Source of the DNA: Chiayiivirga sp.
GTDB lineage: Bacteria > Pseudomonadota > Gammaproteobacteria > Xanthomonadales > Xanthomonadaceae
Direction: 5' to 3'
DNA: 64,000 nucleotides
Assembly (NCBI GenBank): GCA_022647565.1
Contig: JALCLA010000001.1
Span: 310,001-374,000, forward strand
Position 1 is the stretch's first letter; each line of letters begins with the position of its first letter. The position numbers and the translations under genes are program-made. Positions 55,527 to 64,000 of this stretch are shown in pieces. The notes beneath the pieces were generated by a model that was not told where the DNA came from, did not search any database, and was given only the letters and a program-made list of their open reading frames with translations.

Positions 55527-58500
55527 TCAGGCCGTATGGGCGACGCCCGGGCCACCGGTCGCCAGCTCGTGCGCCTGTCCCGGATGGGCGCGGATGAAGG
55601 CCAGGCAATGGTGCACATCCAGCGGACGCGCCAGCCAGAACCCCTGGATCTCGTCGCAGCCCTGTTCGCGCAGGTATTGCAGCTGTTCTTCCGTCTCCAC
55701 GCCCTCGGCCACCACGTTCAGGCCGAGCGAGTGCGCCATGGTGATGACGGTGGCGGTGATGGCTTCGTCGTCGGGATCGTTGGTGAGGTCGCCGACAAAC
55801 TCCTTGTCGATCTTGAGGGTGTCGATCGGCAGGCGCTTGAGGTACACCAGCGAGGAATAGCCGGTGCCGAAGTCATCGATCGCCAGCGTGACGCCCAGGC
55901 TCTTGAGCTCGCGCAGCACCGCATCGGTCTGCTCGGCGTTCGCCATCACCATGCTTTCGGTCACTTCCAGTTCGATCCGCTCCGGCGGCACGTCGATCTC
56001 GTCGAGCAGGGCGCGCAGGGTCTGCGGCAGGCGGCCGCGCAGGAACTGCAGCACCGACACGTTCACCGCCATGCCCAGTTCGAGCAGTCCCTGGCGGCGC
56101 CAGCGTTGCAGGGTGATGCAGGCTTCGCGCAGCACCCACTCGCCGATGCTCAGGATCAGGCCGGTTTCCTCGGCCAGCGGGATGAAGGTGGACGGCGGGA
56201 TCTCGCCCAGCTCCTCGCTGTGCCAGCGCAGCAGCGCCTCGACGCCGCTGATGCGGTTGTCGAGCAGCGACATGCGTGGCTGGTACACGAGGCGGAACTC
56301 GCCGCGCTCGAGCGCGCGTCGCAGCGCCGCCACCATCACCGCGCGGCGGCGCGCCTCGGCATCCATGGCCTCGGTGTAGACCTGGAACGTGTTGCGACCG
56401 CGATCCTTGGCCTGGTACATCGCGGTGTCGGCGAACTTGAGCAGGTCGGTGGGGACCTGGCCGTGGTCGGGATAGAGGCTGATCCCGATCGAGGGCGAGA
56501 TCGTCACTTCGCTGCGGCCGTCGATTTCCAGCGGCTCGGCGAAGGCGGCAATGACCTTCTCGGCCACGTCTTCGGCCGCGGCCACGTCGAGGATCTCCTC
56601 CACCACCACGGTGAACTCGTCGCCGCCCAGGCGCGCCACCGTGTCGCACTCGCGCACGATGCCGAGCAGGCGCGCCGCCGCCGCCTTGAGGATGCGGTCG
56701 CCCGCGGCGTGGCCGAGCGAATCGTTGATGTCCTTGAAGCGATCGAGATCGAGGAACAGCACCGCGACCCGCGACTCCTGCCGCCGTGCACGCACCACGG
56801 CGCGTGCGAGGCGCTCGGCCAGCAGGCTGCGGTTGGGCAGGCCGGTCAGGGTGTCGTAGTTGGCGAGGTAGCGCAGCTCCTGCTCGGCGCGCTTCTTGTC
56901 GGTGATGTCGTTCACCACCGCCACGAAATGACTGCGCTGGTCCTGCGCGTCGCGCACCTCGGACAGGTCGATCCAGCCCAGGAATTCCTCGCCGTCCTTG
57001 CGCCGTTGCCAGGTTTCGCCCTTCCAGTGGCCGTATCGCACCGTCGCCTCGCGCATGCGGCGGTAGAACTCGTCGCTGTGCTGGGCGCTGTTGAGCAGGG
57101 CGGCGGACTGGCCCATCACTTCCTCTTCCGAGTACCCGGTGATGCGCGAGAACGCCGGGTTGACCGAGACGAAGCGGAATTCCAGGTCGGTGACCGCGAC
57201 CGCCTCGTCCATGCTGCGCAGCACTTCCAGCGCGATGCGGCGGTCACGTTCGGCGCTGCGTCCGGCGCTGATGTCGCGCGCGGTGCCGGCAATGCGCAGC
57301 GGATTGCCGGCCTCGTCGCGTTCGACCACCTTGCCGCGCGACCGCACCCAGATCCATTCGCCCTGCGCGTTGCGGATGCGATGCTCGGATTCGAAGAACT
57401 CGGTCTGGCCGACGATATGGTTCTGCAGGATCTGCTGCACGCGCGGCAGGTCGTCCGGGTGCACGGCGCGGCTGCGCCAGTCGTCGGTGGAGACCTCGTG
57501 CTCGTTGCGCAGGCCCAGCAACTGGTCGGCACCGATGCGGTAGATGGTGTTGGCGCGCACGTCCCAGTCCCAGAACTCGTCGCCCGATCCCCAGAGCGAG
57601 AGTTTCAGGCGCTCTTCGCGCTCCTGGATCTGGTGCAGCAGGCCTTGTTCCTGCACACGCCGCTGGCGCTGCGCACGCAGTCCGAGCGCAACGAGGACGA
57701 TGGCGGCCAGCGCATAGGCGACGTAGGCCGCGCGGCTGCCCCACCACGGCGGGTTCACCACCACGACCTGGGCCAGTTCGTGCTCGCTCCACACGCCGTC
57801 GTGGTTGGTAGCCTGGACCCGGAAGGTGTAGCGGCCGGGATCGAGGTTGGTATAGGTCGTGTCGTGCTGGTGGCCGGCTTCCACCCAGTCGGCATCGAAG
57901 TCCTCGAGCCGATAGCGGAACCGGTTCTGCGCCGGCGCAACGAAATCCAGCGCCGCGTAGCGCAGGCGCAGCACGCGCGCGGCCTGCTCGATCCTCAATT
58001 CGGCGCCCGGCTCCGGCGCGGGCAGGCTGTGATTGCCGGCGCGGACCGAGGTCAGCACCACGGCCGGTGCATAGCTGCTGTCCTGCAGGCGCGCCGGGTC
58101 GAACAGGTTGAAACCGCGGGTGCCGCCGAAGGCGATGCGGCCATCGCGCAGGGTGAGTGCGGCACCGCCGTTGAATTCCAGGTCCTGCAGGCCGTCGCGC
58201 AGGCCATAGCGACGGAACCGTCCGGATTCGCGTTCGAAGCTGGCCAGCCCACCATTGCTGCTGATCCAGAACCGGCCTTCGGCGTCCTCGGCAATGCCGT
58301 AGACCGTGGGATTCGGCAGACCCTGCTCGACCCCGTAGCGGCGGAAGCGGATCTCGTCGTCCGGGCCTTCGATCACCTGGCTCAGGCCGCTATGGGTGCC
58401 GATCCAGAGCGTCTCGTCGCGGCTCTGGAACACCACCCGCACGAGGTCGCCGGAGACCGACTGCGCATCGCCGGCATCGTGGCGGAAGCGGCGGATGCGA

Positions 58501-60173
58501 CCACTGGTGGGATCGAGCAGATCGAGGCCGGCGAGGGTGCCGACCCAGATCCGACCGCGCCGATCCTCGAAGATGGTGTTGATGAGCGAGTGGCTGAGCG
58601 AATCCTCGTCCTGCGGATCGTGCCGGTAGAAACGCCAGGTTTCGGTCTGCGGGTAGAAGTGCACCAGACCGACGTTGTAGCTGCCGATCCAGATCGAGCC
58701 GTCGCGGGCGCGCAGCATGCTGCGCAAGGCGGAGGGATCGCGGTTCGGCGGCGCGTCGGCATCGAGCCGGATCGGCACGCGACGGGCACTGCGCTGCGCC
58801 GGGTCGAAATGGAACAGGCCCTGGTTGCCGCTGACCCACAGCGTGTCGGCTTCGCCTTCCGCGAGGCCGAGCACCCGCATCGGCCGGCCGCGCAAGGCCG
58901 GGTCCAGCAGCGGCTCGAACACGTCGGCGTAGCGTTCGAACTGGCCGTTGGCCGGGTCGTAGCGCTTGAGGCCATCGCCCTCGGTGCCGAGCCAGAGCTT
59001 GCCGTCGGCACCTTCCTGCAGCACGCGCAGGTTGTTGGTGTCGATGCGGTTGCTGCCCGGGTGCAGGTCCAGCACGTAGGGGAAAGGCGCGCCATCCGGG
59101 TGCGTGGTGGCCAGGCCGCGCACTTCGCCGCCCAGCCACAGCAGGCCGGAGTGGTCGATCATGGCCGCGGTCAGGCGCTGTTCGGGCAGGCTGGCCGGCA
59201 CTTCCGGGTCGTAGACGATCTCCAGGGCCTGATTGCTGGCGGGATCGAAACGCACCAGACCGCGATGCCACAACACCAGCCACAGGCGACCGCGCCCATC
59301 GCCGACGACGGCACGCACGCCATGAGCACCGGGGACGCCGGCGGATCCATCGGCCGGCCACATCCGGCGCAGCGACAGGCTGTCGCGATCCAGCCGATGC
59401 ACGCCGTCGGAGGCACCGACCCACAGCGCCTGATCGCGGTCCGCCCATAGCGCGAAGGTGGTCTCCAGCCTGCCGATCCGCTCGGGCCGCAAATCCGCGC
59501 CGATGCGATACAGCCCTTCGGTCGTGGTGGCGGCCCAGAGTCTGCCGGCCTGATCCAGGTGCAGGGCGCCAACGGTCGGGTCGTCGTCCGGGTCACTCGT
59601 GAAACGCAGCACTTCGCGGCGCGCGCCGCCGACCGGATCGTAGAGTTCGATTCCCGCACCGGTGCCCACCCACAGCCCGCGACCGGGCTGGTAGAGCAAG
59701 GCCGTGACCATGTCGCGGCGTTCGCCGCGCCGGAAGCCGTGCAGCGCACCAACCCGGCGGCCGCTGACCGGGTCGAACTCGGCCACGTAGTGGGTGTTGG
59801 TCCCGACCCAGAGCCGACCGTTCTCGCCCTGTGCCAGCGCCGTGACGAAGCTTTCCGGCAGGCTGTCGGCCTGTTCCGGGTGGTGCTGGAACACCTGGAA
59901 GCCATAGCCGTCGTAGCGGTGCAGGCCGCCCTGGGTGGCGACCCAGATGAAGCCTTGCCGATCCTGCATCAGCGCATTGACGGTGTTCTGCGCCAGGCCC
60001 TGTTCGCTGCCGATGCTCTCGAAGTAATACTCGCGCTGCACGGCCTGGGCGGGTGGCCCGGCGACGAGGCACAGCCACGCGGCCAGCGCCAGGCACGCGT
60101 GGCGACGCCATCGCGACCGACCCGACTGGGGTTTGCCTGGCGCTTGCGCTTCCGCCACGCGCGTGGATTCCAT
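55527..60173 (-). CDS. giant propeller-PAS-PAS-GGDEF-EAL membrane sensor
   Basis: 1548 residues. Signal or anchor helix (about 24-45: HACLALAAWLCLVAGPPAQA), then about 700 residues of two-component-regulator propeller repeats (SLINTIFEDRRGRIWVGTLAGLDLLD), a Y_Y_Y domain (about 744-808), and a membrane helix (about 811-835). Cytoplasmic part: PAS/PAC (about 858-960), second PAS/PAC (978-1090), GGDEF (about 1095-1255; intact RLGGDEF near 1181) and EAL (about 1275-1530; intact GVEALLRW, DDFGTGYSS). The periplasmic propellers probably bind a carbohydrate or peptide. It separates zapA from the ygfB-pepP pair that is usually next to it. Confidence 0.93.
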   Translation of the reverse strand: MESTRVAEAQAPGKPQSGRSRWRRHACLALAAWLCLVAGPPAQAVQREYYFESIGSEQGLAQNTVNALMQDRQGFIWVATQGGLHRYDGYGFQVFQHHPEQADSLPESFVTALAQGENGRLWVGTNTHYVAEFDPVSGRRVGALHGFRRGERRDMVTALLYQPGRGLWVGTGAGIELYDPVGGARREVLRFTSDPDDDPTVGALHLDQAGRLWAATTTEGLYRIGADLRPERIGRLETTFALWADRDQALWVGASDGVHRLDRDSLSLRRMWPADGSAGVPGAHGVRAVVGDGRGRLWLVLWHRGLVRFDPASNQALEIVYDPEVPASLPEQRLTAAMIDHSGLLWLGGEVRGLATTHPDGAPFPYVLDLHPGSNRIDTNNLRVLQEGADGKLWLGTEGDGLKRYDPANGQFERYADVFEPLLDPALRGRPMRVLGLAEGEADTLWVSGNQGLFHFDPAQRSARRVPIRLDADAPPNRDPSALRSMLRARDGSIWIGSYNVGLVHFYPQTETWRFYRHDPQDEDSLSHSLINTIFEDRRGRIWVGTLAGLDLLDPTSGRIRRFRHDAGDAQSVSGDLVRVVFQSRDETLWIGTHSGLSQVIEGPDDEIRFRRYGVEQGLPNPTVYGIAEDAEGRFWISSNGGLASFERESGRFRRYGLRDGLQDLEFNGGAALTLRDGRIAFGGTRGFNLFDPARLQDSSYAPAVVLTSVRAGNHSLPAPEPGAELRIEQAARVLRLRYAALDFVAPAQNRFRYRLEDFDADWVEAGHQHDTTYTNLDPGRYTFRVQATNHDGVWSEHELAQVVVVNPPWWGSRAAYVAYALAAIVLVALGLRAQRQRRVQEQGLLHQIQEREERLKLSLWGSGDEFWDWDVRANTIYRIGADQLLGLRNEHEVSTDDWRSRAVHPDDLPRVQQILQNHIVGQTEFFESEHRIRNAQGEWIWVRSRGKVVERDEAGNPLRIAGTARDISAGRSAERDRRIALEVLRSMDEAVAVTDLEFRFVSVNPAFSRITGYSEEEVMGQSAALLNSAQHSDEFYRRMREATVRYGHWKGETWQRRKDGEEFLGWIDLSEVRDAQDQRSHFVAVVNDITDKKRAEQELRYLANYDTLTGLPNRSLLAERLARAVVRARRQESRVAVLFLDLDRFKDINDSLGHAAGDRILKAAAARLLGIVRECDTVARLGGDEFTVVVEEILDVAAAEDVAEKVIAAFAEPLEIDGRSEVTISPSIGISLYPDHGQVPTDLLKFADTAMYQAKDRGRNTFQVYTEAMDAEARRRAVMVAALRRALERGEFRLVYQPRMSLLDNRISGVEALLRWHSEELGEIPPSTFIPLAEETGLILSIGEWVLREACITLQRWRRQGLLELGMAVNVSVLQFLRGRLPQTLRALLDEIDVPPERIELEVTESMVMANAEQTDAVLRELKSLGVTLAIDDFGTGYSSLVYLKRLPIDTLKIDKEFVGDLTNDPDDEAITATVITMAHSLGLNVVAEGVETEEQLQYLREQGCDEIQGFWLARPLDVHHCLAFIRAHPGQAHELATGGPGVAHTA

Positions 60174-60252
60174 CTATCCCCCGAGGAAAGCCAGTGTAGG
60201 GCTGCGGCTCGCGCGGCAACAAGCGGCGCCGCCGGCAAGGTGCCGCCCGCGC

Positions 60253-60258
60253 TAGAAT
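60253..60258 (+). promoter_or_regulatory. candidate -10 of the UPF0149-pepP operon
   Basis: TAGAAT at 60253-60258, 23 bp before the UPF0149 ATG. No good -35 is seen. The 108-bp gap to the divergent sensor gene must also hold that gene's promoter. Confidence 0.3.
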
Positions 60259-60281
60259 CGGGCCGCCCTGTTCGCTCCCGG

Positions 60282-60839
60282 ATGTGTGTGGAACCGCCCG
60301 ACTTGCCTACGCTCGACGCCGTAGCCGACGAAATCGTGCAATGGCGGATGGGTATCGATGCGGCCGAGCTGCACGGCTCGCTGTGTGGCTTCCTCAGTGG
60401 CGGCGGCAAGCTTGCGCGCCATGGCTGGCTGACGGCGCTGGCCCTGGAGGCGGAAGGCGATGCCTTGCGCCCGGATGGTGCGCTCGACCAGTTGTACTGC
60501 GCCAGCTGCGCGCAACTGGCCGATGCCGACCTCGGCTTCATGCTGCTGCTGCCGGATGAAGACCGCTCCGTGGACGAGCGTGCCGAAGCCCTGCTCGGCT
60601 GGTGTCGCGGCTTCCTCGGTGGCTTCGGCTTGTCGGCAGGGGCCGAGCCGGCGCTGTCGCCCGAGGCCGCCGAGGCGCTCGAAGACCTGGCCAAGATCGC
60701 TGCCTCGCGCCTCTCCTATGACGACCCGGAAGGCGATGAGGCGGCGCTGACCGAAGTGGCCGAGTTCGTGCGCGTGGCCGCGCTGCTGCTGCACGGCGAT
60801 TGCGTGGGCTCGGCCCCGGCGCGTCGTCGCCTGCACTGA
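60282..60839 (+). CDS. UPF0149 (YgfB) family protein
   Basis: 185 residues from the ATG at 60282. Typical family signatures are AAELHGSLCGFLSGGG, MLLLPDEDRSVDERAEALLGWCRGFLGGFGL, and EALEDLAKIAASRL near the end, followed by DEAALTEVAEFVRVAALLL. YgfB is a cytoplasmic helical protein; in Pseudomonas aeruginosa a homologue affects ampC induction. It precedes pepP by nine bases, as in E. coli. Confidence 0.92.
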   Translation: MCVEPPDLPTLDAVADEIVQWRMGIDAAELHGSLCGFLSGGGKLARHGWLTALALEAEGDALRPDGALDQLYCASCAQLADADLGFMLLLPDEDRSVDERAEALLGWCRGFLGGFGLSAGAEPALSPEAAEALEDLAKIAASRLSYDDPEGDEAALTEVAEFVRVAALLLHGDCVGSAPARRRLH

Positions 60840-60848
60840 GCCCGGCGC

Positions 60849-62177
60849 GTGCTGGTCAAGCCTGCCGAATTCGCGCGTCGCCGCCGCCAGCTGATGCGCA
60901 TGGCCGGGCACGACGCGATCCTGATCCTGCCGGCCGCGGCGGAGCGTATCCGCAGCAACGACAGCCACTATCCGTATCGACAGGACAGCGACTTCTGGTA
61001 TCTCACCGGCTTCCGCGAACCCGATGCGGTGCTGGTGCTGGTGCCGGGCCGCAAGCACGGCGAAGCCCTGTTGTTCTGCCGTGAACGCGATCCCGAGCGC
61101 GAAGCCTGGGACGGCCCGCGCGCCGGACAGGACGGCGCGGTGGAACAGTTCGGCATGGACGATGCCTATCCCATCGCCGACATGGACGAGATCCTGCCCG
61201 GCCTGATCGAAGGTCGCTCGCGTGTCTACTACCACTTCGGGCGCGACGCCGAGTTCGACCTGAAGCTGATCGGCTGGGTCAACCGGGTGCGCGCGCAGAT
61301 CAAGCAGGGCGCGCAGCCACCACACGAATTCCTCGAACTCGGGCACCTGTTGCACGACCTGCGCCTGTTCAAGAGCAAGGATGAATTGCGCACCATGCGG
61401 CGCGCGGCCGAGATCGCGGTCGAGGCGCACGCGCGCGCGATGCGCGTGGCGCGCCCTGGCCTGTTCGAGTACGAGATCGAAGCCGAACTGCAGCACACGT
61501 TCCGGCGCCACAACTCGGTGGCGGCCTACGAGCCCATCGTCGGCGGCGGCGCCAACGCCTGCGTGCTGCATTACCGCGCCAACAATGCGCGATTGGCGCC
61601 GGGCGACCTGTTGCTGATCGATGCCGGCGCCGAATTCGATGGCTATGCCTCGGACATCACCCGCACCTTCCCGGTCGACGGCGTGTTCAGCCCGCCGCAG
61701 CGCGCGATCTACCAGCTGGTGCTCGATGCGCAGGCCGCGGCCATCGCCGCCGCGCGTCCCGGCGCAAGCTGGATCGCGCCGCACGAGGCTGCGGTCGAAG
61801 TGCTCACCGACGGACTGCTGCATCTCGGCCTGCTCAAGGGCACGCGGGCGCAATGCCTGAAGGAGCAGAGCTACCGCCGCTTCTACATGCACAAGACCGG
61901 GCACTGGCTCGGTCTCGACGTGCACGACGTGGGCGACTACCGCATCGACGGCGAGTTCCGCCTGCTCGAACCGGGCATGGTGTTCACGGTGGAACCCGGC
62001 CTCTACATCGCGCCCGGCAGCAAGGGCGTCGCGGCCAAGTGGCAGGGCATCGGCGTGCGCATCGAGGACGATGTGGCGATCACGACGCAAGGCAACGAGG
62101 TATTGACTGCGGGGGCGCCCAAACAGATCGATGCGATCGAGGCGCTGATGGCGGAGGCGCGGCGCGCTGCGGCCTGA
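60849..62177 (+). CDS. pepP: Xaa-Pro aminopeptidase P
   Basis: 442 residues from a GTG at 60849, normal for PepP. It cleaves N-terminal residues before proline. N-terminal AMP_N domain (about 1-160: YPYRQDSDFWYLTGFREPDA), then the pita-bread fold with dinuclear Mn ligands: IDAGAEFDGYASDITRTFP (two Asp), YMHKTGHWLGLDVHDVG (His), FTVEPGLYIAP (Glu) and GIGVRIEDDVAIT (Glu). Second gene after the UPF0149 gene. It converges on the GST. Confidence 0.96.
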   Translation: MLVKPAEFARRRRQLMRMAGHDAILILPAAAERIRSNDSHYPYRQDSDFWYLTGFREPDAVLVLVPGRKHGEALLFCRERDPEREAWDGPRAGQDGAVEQFGMDDAYPIADMDEILPGLIEGRSRVYYHFGRDAEFDLKLIGWVNRVRAQIKQGAQPPHEFLELGHLLHDLRLFKSKDELRTMRRAAEIAVEAHARAMRVARPGLFEYEIEAELQHTFRRHNSVAAYEPIVGGGANACVLHYRANNARLAPGDLLLIDAGAEFDGYASDITRTFPVDGVFSPPQRAIYQLVLDAQAAAIAAARPGASWIAPHEAAVEVLTDGLLHLGLLKGTRAQCLKEQSYRRFYMHKTGHWLGLDVHDVGDYRIDGEFRLLEPGMVFTVEPGLYIAPGSKGVAAKWQGIGVRIEDDVAITTQGNEVLTAGAPKQIDAIEALMAEARRAAA

Positions 62178-62196
62178 CCTTCCTCGCCGTGACGGA

Positions 62197-62904
62197 TCAG
62201 GAGCGCGGCGTTGCTGCGCCCTGCCCGAACAGGATGCGACGCTGCTCCTCGCTCAATTCGGTTGGACGGGTGAATTCCTTTGCGCGCGCATACGCGCGCT
62301 GCGTCGCGGGCCGCGCGCGTATCGCGGCCTGCCAGCGCCGTACTTCGGGGAACGGCTCCAGATCCAGTGGCGCTTTCGTGTACGGACTGATCCAGGGATA
62401 ACTGGCCATGTCCGCGATCGAGTAGTCGTCGCCGGCGATGAATTCGCGCCCCGAGAGGCGCGTATCGAGCACGCGCAGCAGGCGTTGCGCTTCGCGCGTG
62501 TAACGGTCGCGCGCGTACGGAACTTCCTCCGGCGCGTAGACATGGAAGTGTCCGTACTGCCCGGTCATCGGGCCGAGCCCCGCCATCTGCCAGAACAGCC
62601 ACTCCAGCACGGTGTTGCGGCCGCGCAAGTCGCGCGGAAGGAAGCGTCCGGTCTTGTCGGCCAGGTACAGCAGGATGGCGCCCGATTCGAACACGCTGAT
62701 CGGCGCACCGCCGTCGACCGGCGCATGATCCACGATTGCCGGCATGCGGTTATTCGGCGCGATCGCGAGGAACTCGGACCGGAACTGTTCGCCCGTGCCG
62801 ATGTTCACCGGCCTGATGGTGTAAGCCAGCTCCGCCTCTTCCAGGAACAGGGTGATCTTGTGGCCGTTGGGCGTGGGCCAGTAATGCAGGTCGATCATGG
62901 ACAT
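62197..62904 (-). CDS. Nu-class glutathione S-transferase (YfcG-like)
   Basis: 235 residues from the ATG at 62904; an ATG two codons later is equally possible. The N-terminal thioredoxin fold contains YWPTPNGHKITLFLEEAEL, with Thr/Asn in place of the catalytic Tyr/Ser, typical of YfcG/YghU-type enzymes with disulfide reductase activity. FESGAILLYLADKTGRF holds the GSH-binding E-S pair. C-terminal helical domain with FIAGDDYSIADMASYPW. Normal length. Confidence 0.93.
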   Translation of the reverse strand: MSMIDLHYWPTPNGHKITLFLEEAELAYTIRPVNIGTGEQFRSEFLAIAPNNRMPAIVDHAPVDGGAPISVFESGAILLYLADKTGRFLPRDLRGRNTVLEWLFWQMAGLGPMTGQYGHFHVYAPEEVPYARDRYTREAQRLLRVLDTRLSGREFIAGDDYSIADMASYPWISPYTKAPLDLEPFPEVRRWQAAIRARPATQRAYARAKEFTRPTELSEEQRRILFGQGAATPRS

Positions 62905-62949
62905 CTCCGCAAGGGACGGAAGCTGACACGTGAGCGCAGCATGGGCATT

Positions 62950-63384
62950 TCAACCGCGACGACCAAGATCCCAGGTGACTTCGTAGTCCGGCAGGTAACA
63001 AGTATTGACCACGAAGGGCGCGCCCGCCGGACCCAGCATCGCGCCGCAGTGCTCCAGTACTTCACCGATGCAGATCGTGCGCGGCGCGGCATCGATGGCC
63101 GTCATCTTGGCACTGCGCTGCAGTTCGACCAGGCACGCCTCCAGATGACGTGCCACCCACGCCGCCAGTACGCCATCGCCTGCCCGGCGGTGCATGGCAA
63201 TGAGTTCCACCAGACGGGCATGGATGGCCGCGGCTTCCGCAGCGCGCACCGCGTTGGCCCGCTCCGTGGCCGGATCCGGTCGTGCCCAGCCCCGTTCCAC
63301 CGCCTCGTCATGCAGGCTGGCTTCCAGCATTCGGGCTTGCCAGTCGCGGCGCAGATATTCCAGTTCGTTGACGGCGTCCTTCAT
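62950..63384 (-). CDS. hypothetical protein
   Basis: 144 residues from the ATG at 63384 (MKDAVNELEYLRRDWQARMLEA). Mostly helical for 95 residues, then a part with three Cys (RTICIGEVLEHCGAMLG and VVNTCYLPDYEVTWDLG). No family recognised. Located between the GST and an SDR on the same strand, with gaps of about 45 bp, so possibly in one transcript with them. No signal peptide or membrane segment. Confidence 0.65.
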   Translation of the reverse strand: MKDAVNELEYLRRDWQARMLEASLHDEAVERGWARPDPATERANAVRAAEAAAIHARLVELIAMHRRAGDGVLAAWVARHLEACLVELQRSAKMTAIDAAPRTICIGEVLEHCGAMLGPAGAPFVVNTCYLPDYEVTWDLGRRG

Positions 63385-63427
63385 CGCATCAGCGTAGCGC
63401 GACGATGATCCGCGTGCCGCGGCGGAC

Positions 63428-64000
63428 CTACGCCAGATACCCGCCGTCCACCGCGAAGGTCGCGCCGGTGACGTAGCTCGCGGCATCGGAGGCCAGGAAC
63501 AGCGCCATCGGCGCGATCTCGTCCGGCTGCGCCACGCGTTGCAGCGGAATCATGCGCAGCATCATATCGAGAATCTGCGGGTTGCCGGTCAGCGCCGAGG
63601 CGAATTTCGTATCGGTCAGGCCGGGCAGGATGGCGTTGACGCGAATCTTCTGCGCCGCCAGTTCCTTGGCGAAGCCTTCGCTCATGTTGACGATGCCGGC
63701 CTTGGTCATCGAATACACCAGCTGCCCGAACGCGGCGCGGCGCGCATTCACCGAGGCGATGTTGATGATGCTGCCGCCGCCCGCGTTCTTCATGCGGCGC
63801 GCGGCCTGCACCGTGGTCCAGAAGTAGCCGCGCAGGTTCACTTCGACGGTCTTCTCGTAGGCCGGCAGGCTCATGTCCAGTGCCGGTCCGAAATAGGGAT
63901 TGGCGGCGGCGTTGTTGATCAGGATGGAGCAGGTTCGTCCGGCCGCGTCGAGCGTCGCGAACACGGCTTCGATGCTGGCCGCATCGCCCACATGCATCGC
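63428..64000 (-). CDS. SDR oxidoreductase, 5' part outside the window
   Basis: Only the C-terminal 190 or so residues are present; the frame continues past the right edge, so the cofactor motif is not seen. Visible are SILINNAAANPYFGP (the NNAG position), IINIASVNARRAAFGQLVYSMTKAGIVNMSEG (catalytic Ser and Y-x-x-x-K), RVNAILPGLTDT and SYVTGATFAVDGGYLA. A classical SDR; substrate unknown. Confidence 0.9.
   Translation of the reverse strand, partial: AMHVGDAASIEAVFATLDAAGRTCSILINNAAANPYFGPALDMSLPAYEKTVEVNLRGYFWTTVQAARRMKNAGGGSIINIASVNARRAAFGQLVYSMTKAGIVNMSEGFAKELAAQKIRVNAILPGLTDTKFASALTGNPQILDMMLRMIPLQRVAQPDEIAPMALFLASDAASYVTGATFAVDGGYLA

Noticed and set aside
60198..60215. GTAGGGCTGCGGCTCGCG as a fourth GTAG repeat
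   Set aside because: The following bases do not form the palindrome seen in the other three elements.

Overview
The window is GC-rich, densely packed chromosomal DNA from a gammaproteobacterium, most consistent with the Xanthomonadales/Lysobacterales. The grounds are a XanB2-type chorismatase, the gene set def-fmt-rsmB-DUF4390-ntrY and ntrX-trkA-trkH, GTAG-type palindromic intergenic repeats, and secreted proteins ending in an (I/L)F-x-(D/N)GFE tail. The lineage is an inference; the gene families are read directly.

Layout. 1-10 kb: a large unrecognised protein cut by the window edge, a Calx-beta/beta-propeller secreted protein, a leftward operon of histidine phosphatase, APH-type kinase and acyl-CoA dehydrogenase, a GNAT enzyme and a secreted beta-helix protein. 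10-15 kb: a small secreted protein with a GlxA-type regulator, hemF divergent from a XanB2-like chorismatase, and a GT39-like membrane protein. 15-21 kb (leftward): ntrY, DUF4390, rsmB, fmt, def. 21-28 kb (rightward): LysM protein, dprA, smg, an RDD-pilin fusion, topA with a histone-like tail, tsaC. 28-36 kb: an anchored unknown protein, a 54-residue two-helix small ORF, a Phd/ParE toxin-antitoxin pair, a frameshifted amidohydrolase, a GAF-GAF-GGDEF-EAL protein, an SDR and a polytopic membrane protein. 38-46 kb: two tiny exported proteins, a 166-bp MITE-like palindrome, ntrX (without GAFTGA), a XhoI/PaeR7I-type restriction-modification pair, trkA, trkH. 46-64 kb: two PH-domain proteins, an LpxL-like acyltransferase, dtd, rpoD (with an apparent one-base frameshift), a cNMP-rhodanese protein, rpiA, an EVE protein, ygfA, 6S RNA, zapA, a ZapB-like coiled coil, a 1548-residue propeller-PAS-GGDEF-EAL sensor, a UPF0149 protein, pepP, a GST, an unknown, and a partial SDR.

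The most interesting signals are these: the shared GFE tail on two unrelated exported proteins; three GTAG palindromes whose conserved end supplies the TAG stop of the adjoining gene, plus a MITE whose CTAG end does the same; a restriction-modification pair spliced seamlessly between ntrX and trkA; a split ntrYX/rsmB/trkA neighbourhood with an NtrX that has lost the sigma-54 contact loop; and a full-length 6S RNA identified by its closing stem. Two clean one-base frameshifts, one in essential rpoD, suggest that some base-level errors remain in the assembly.
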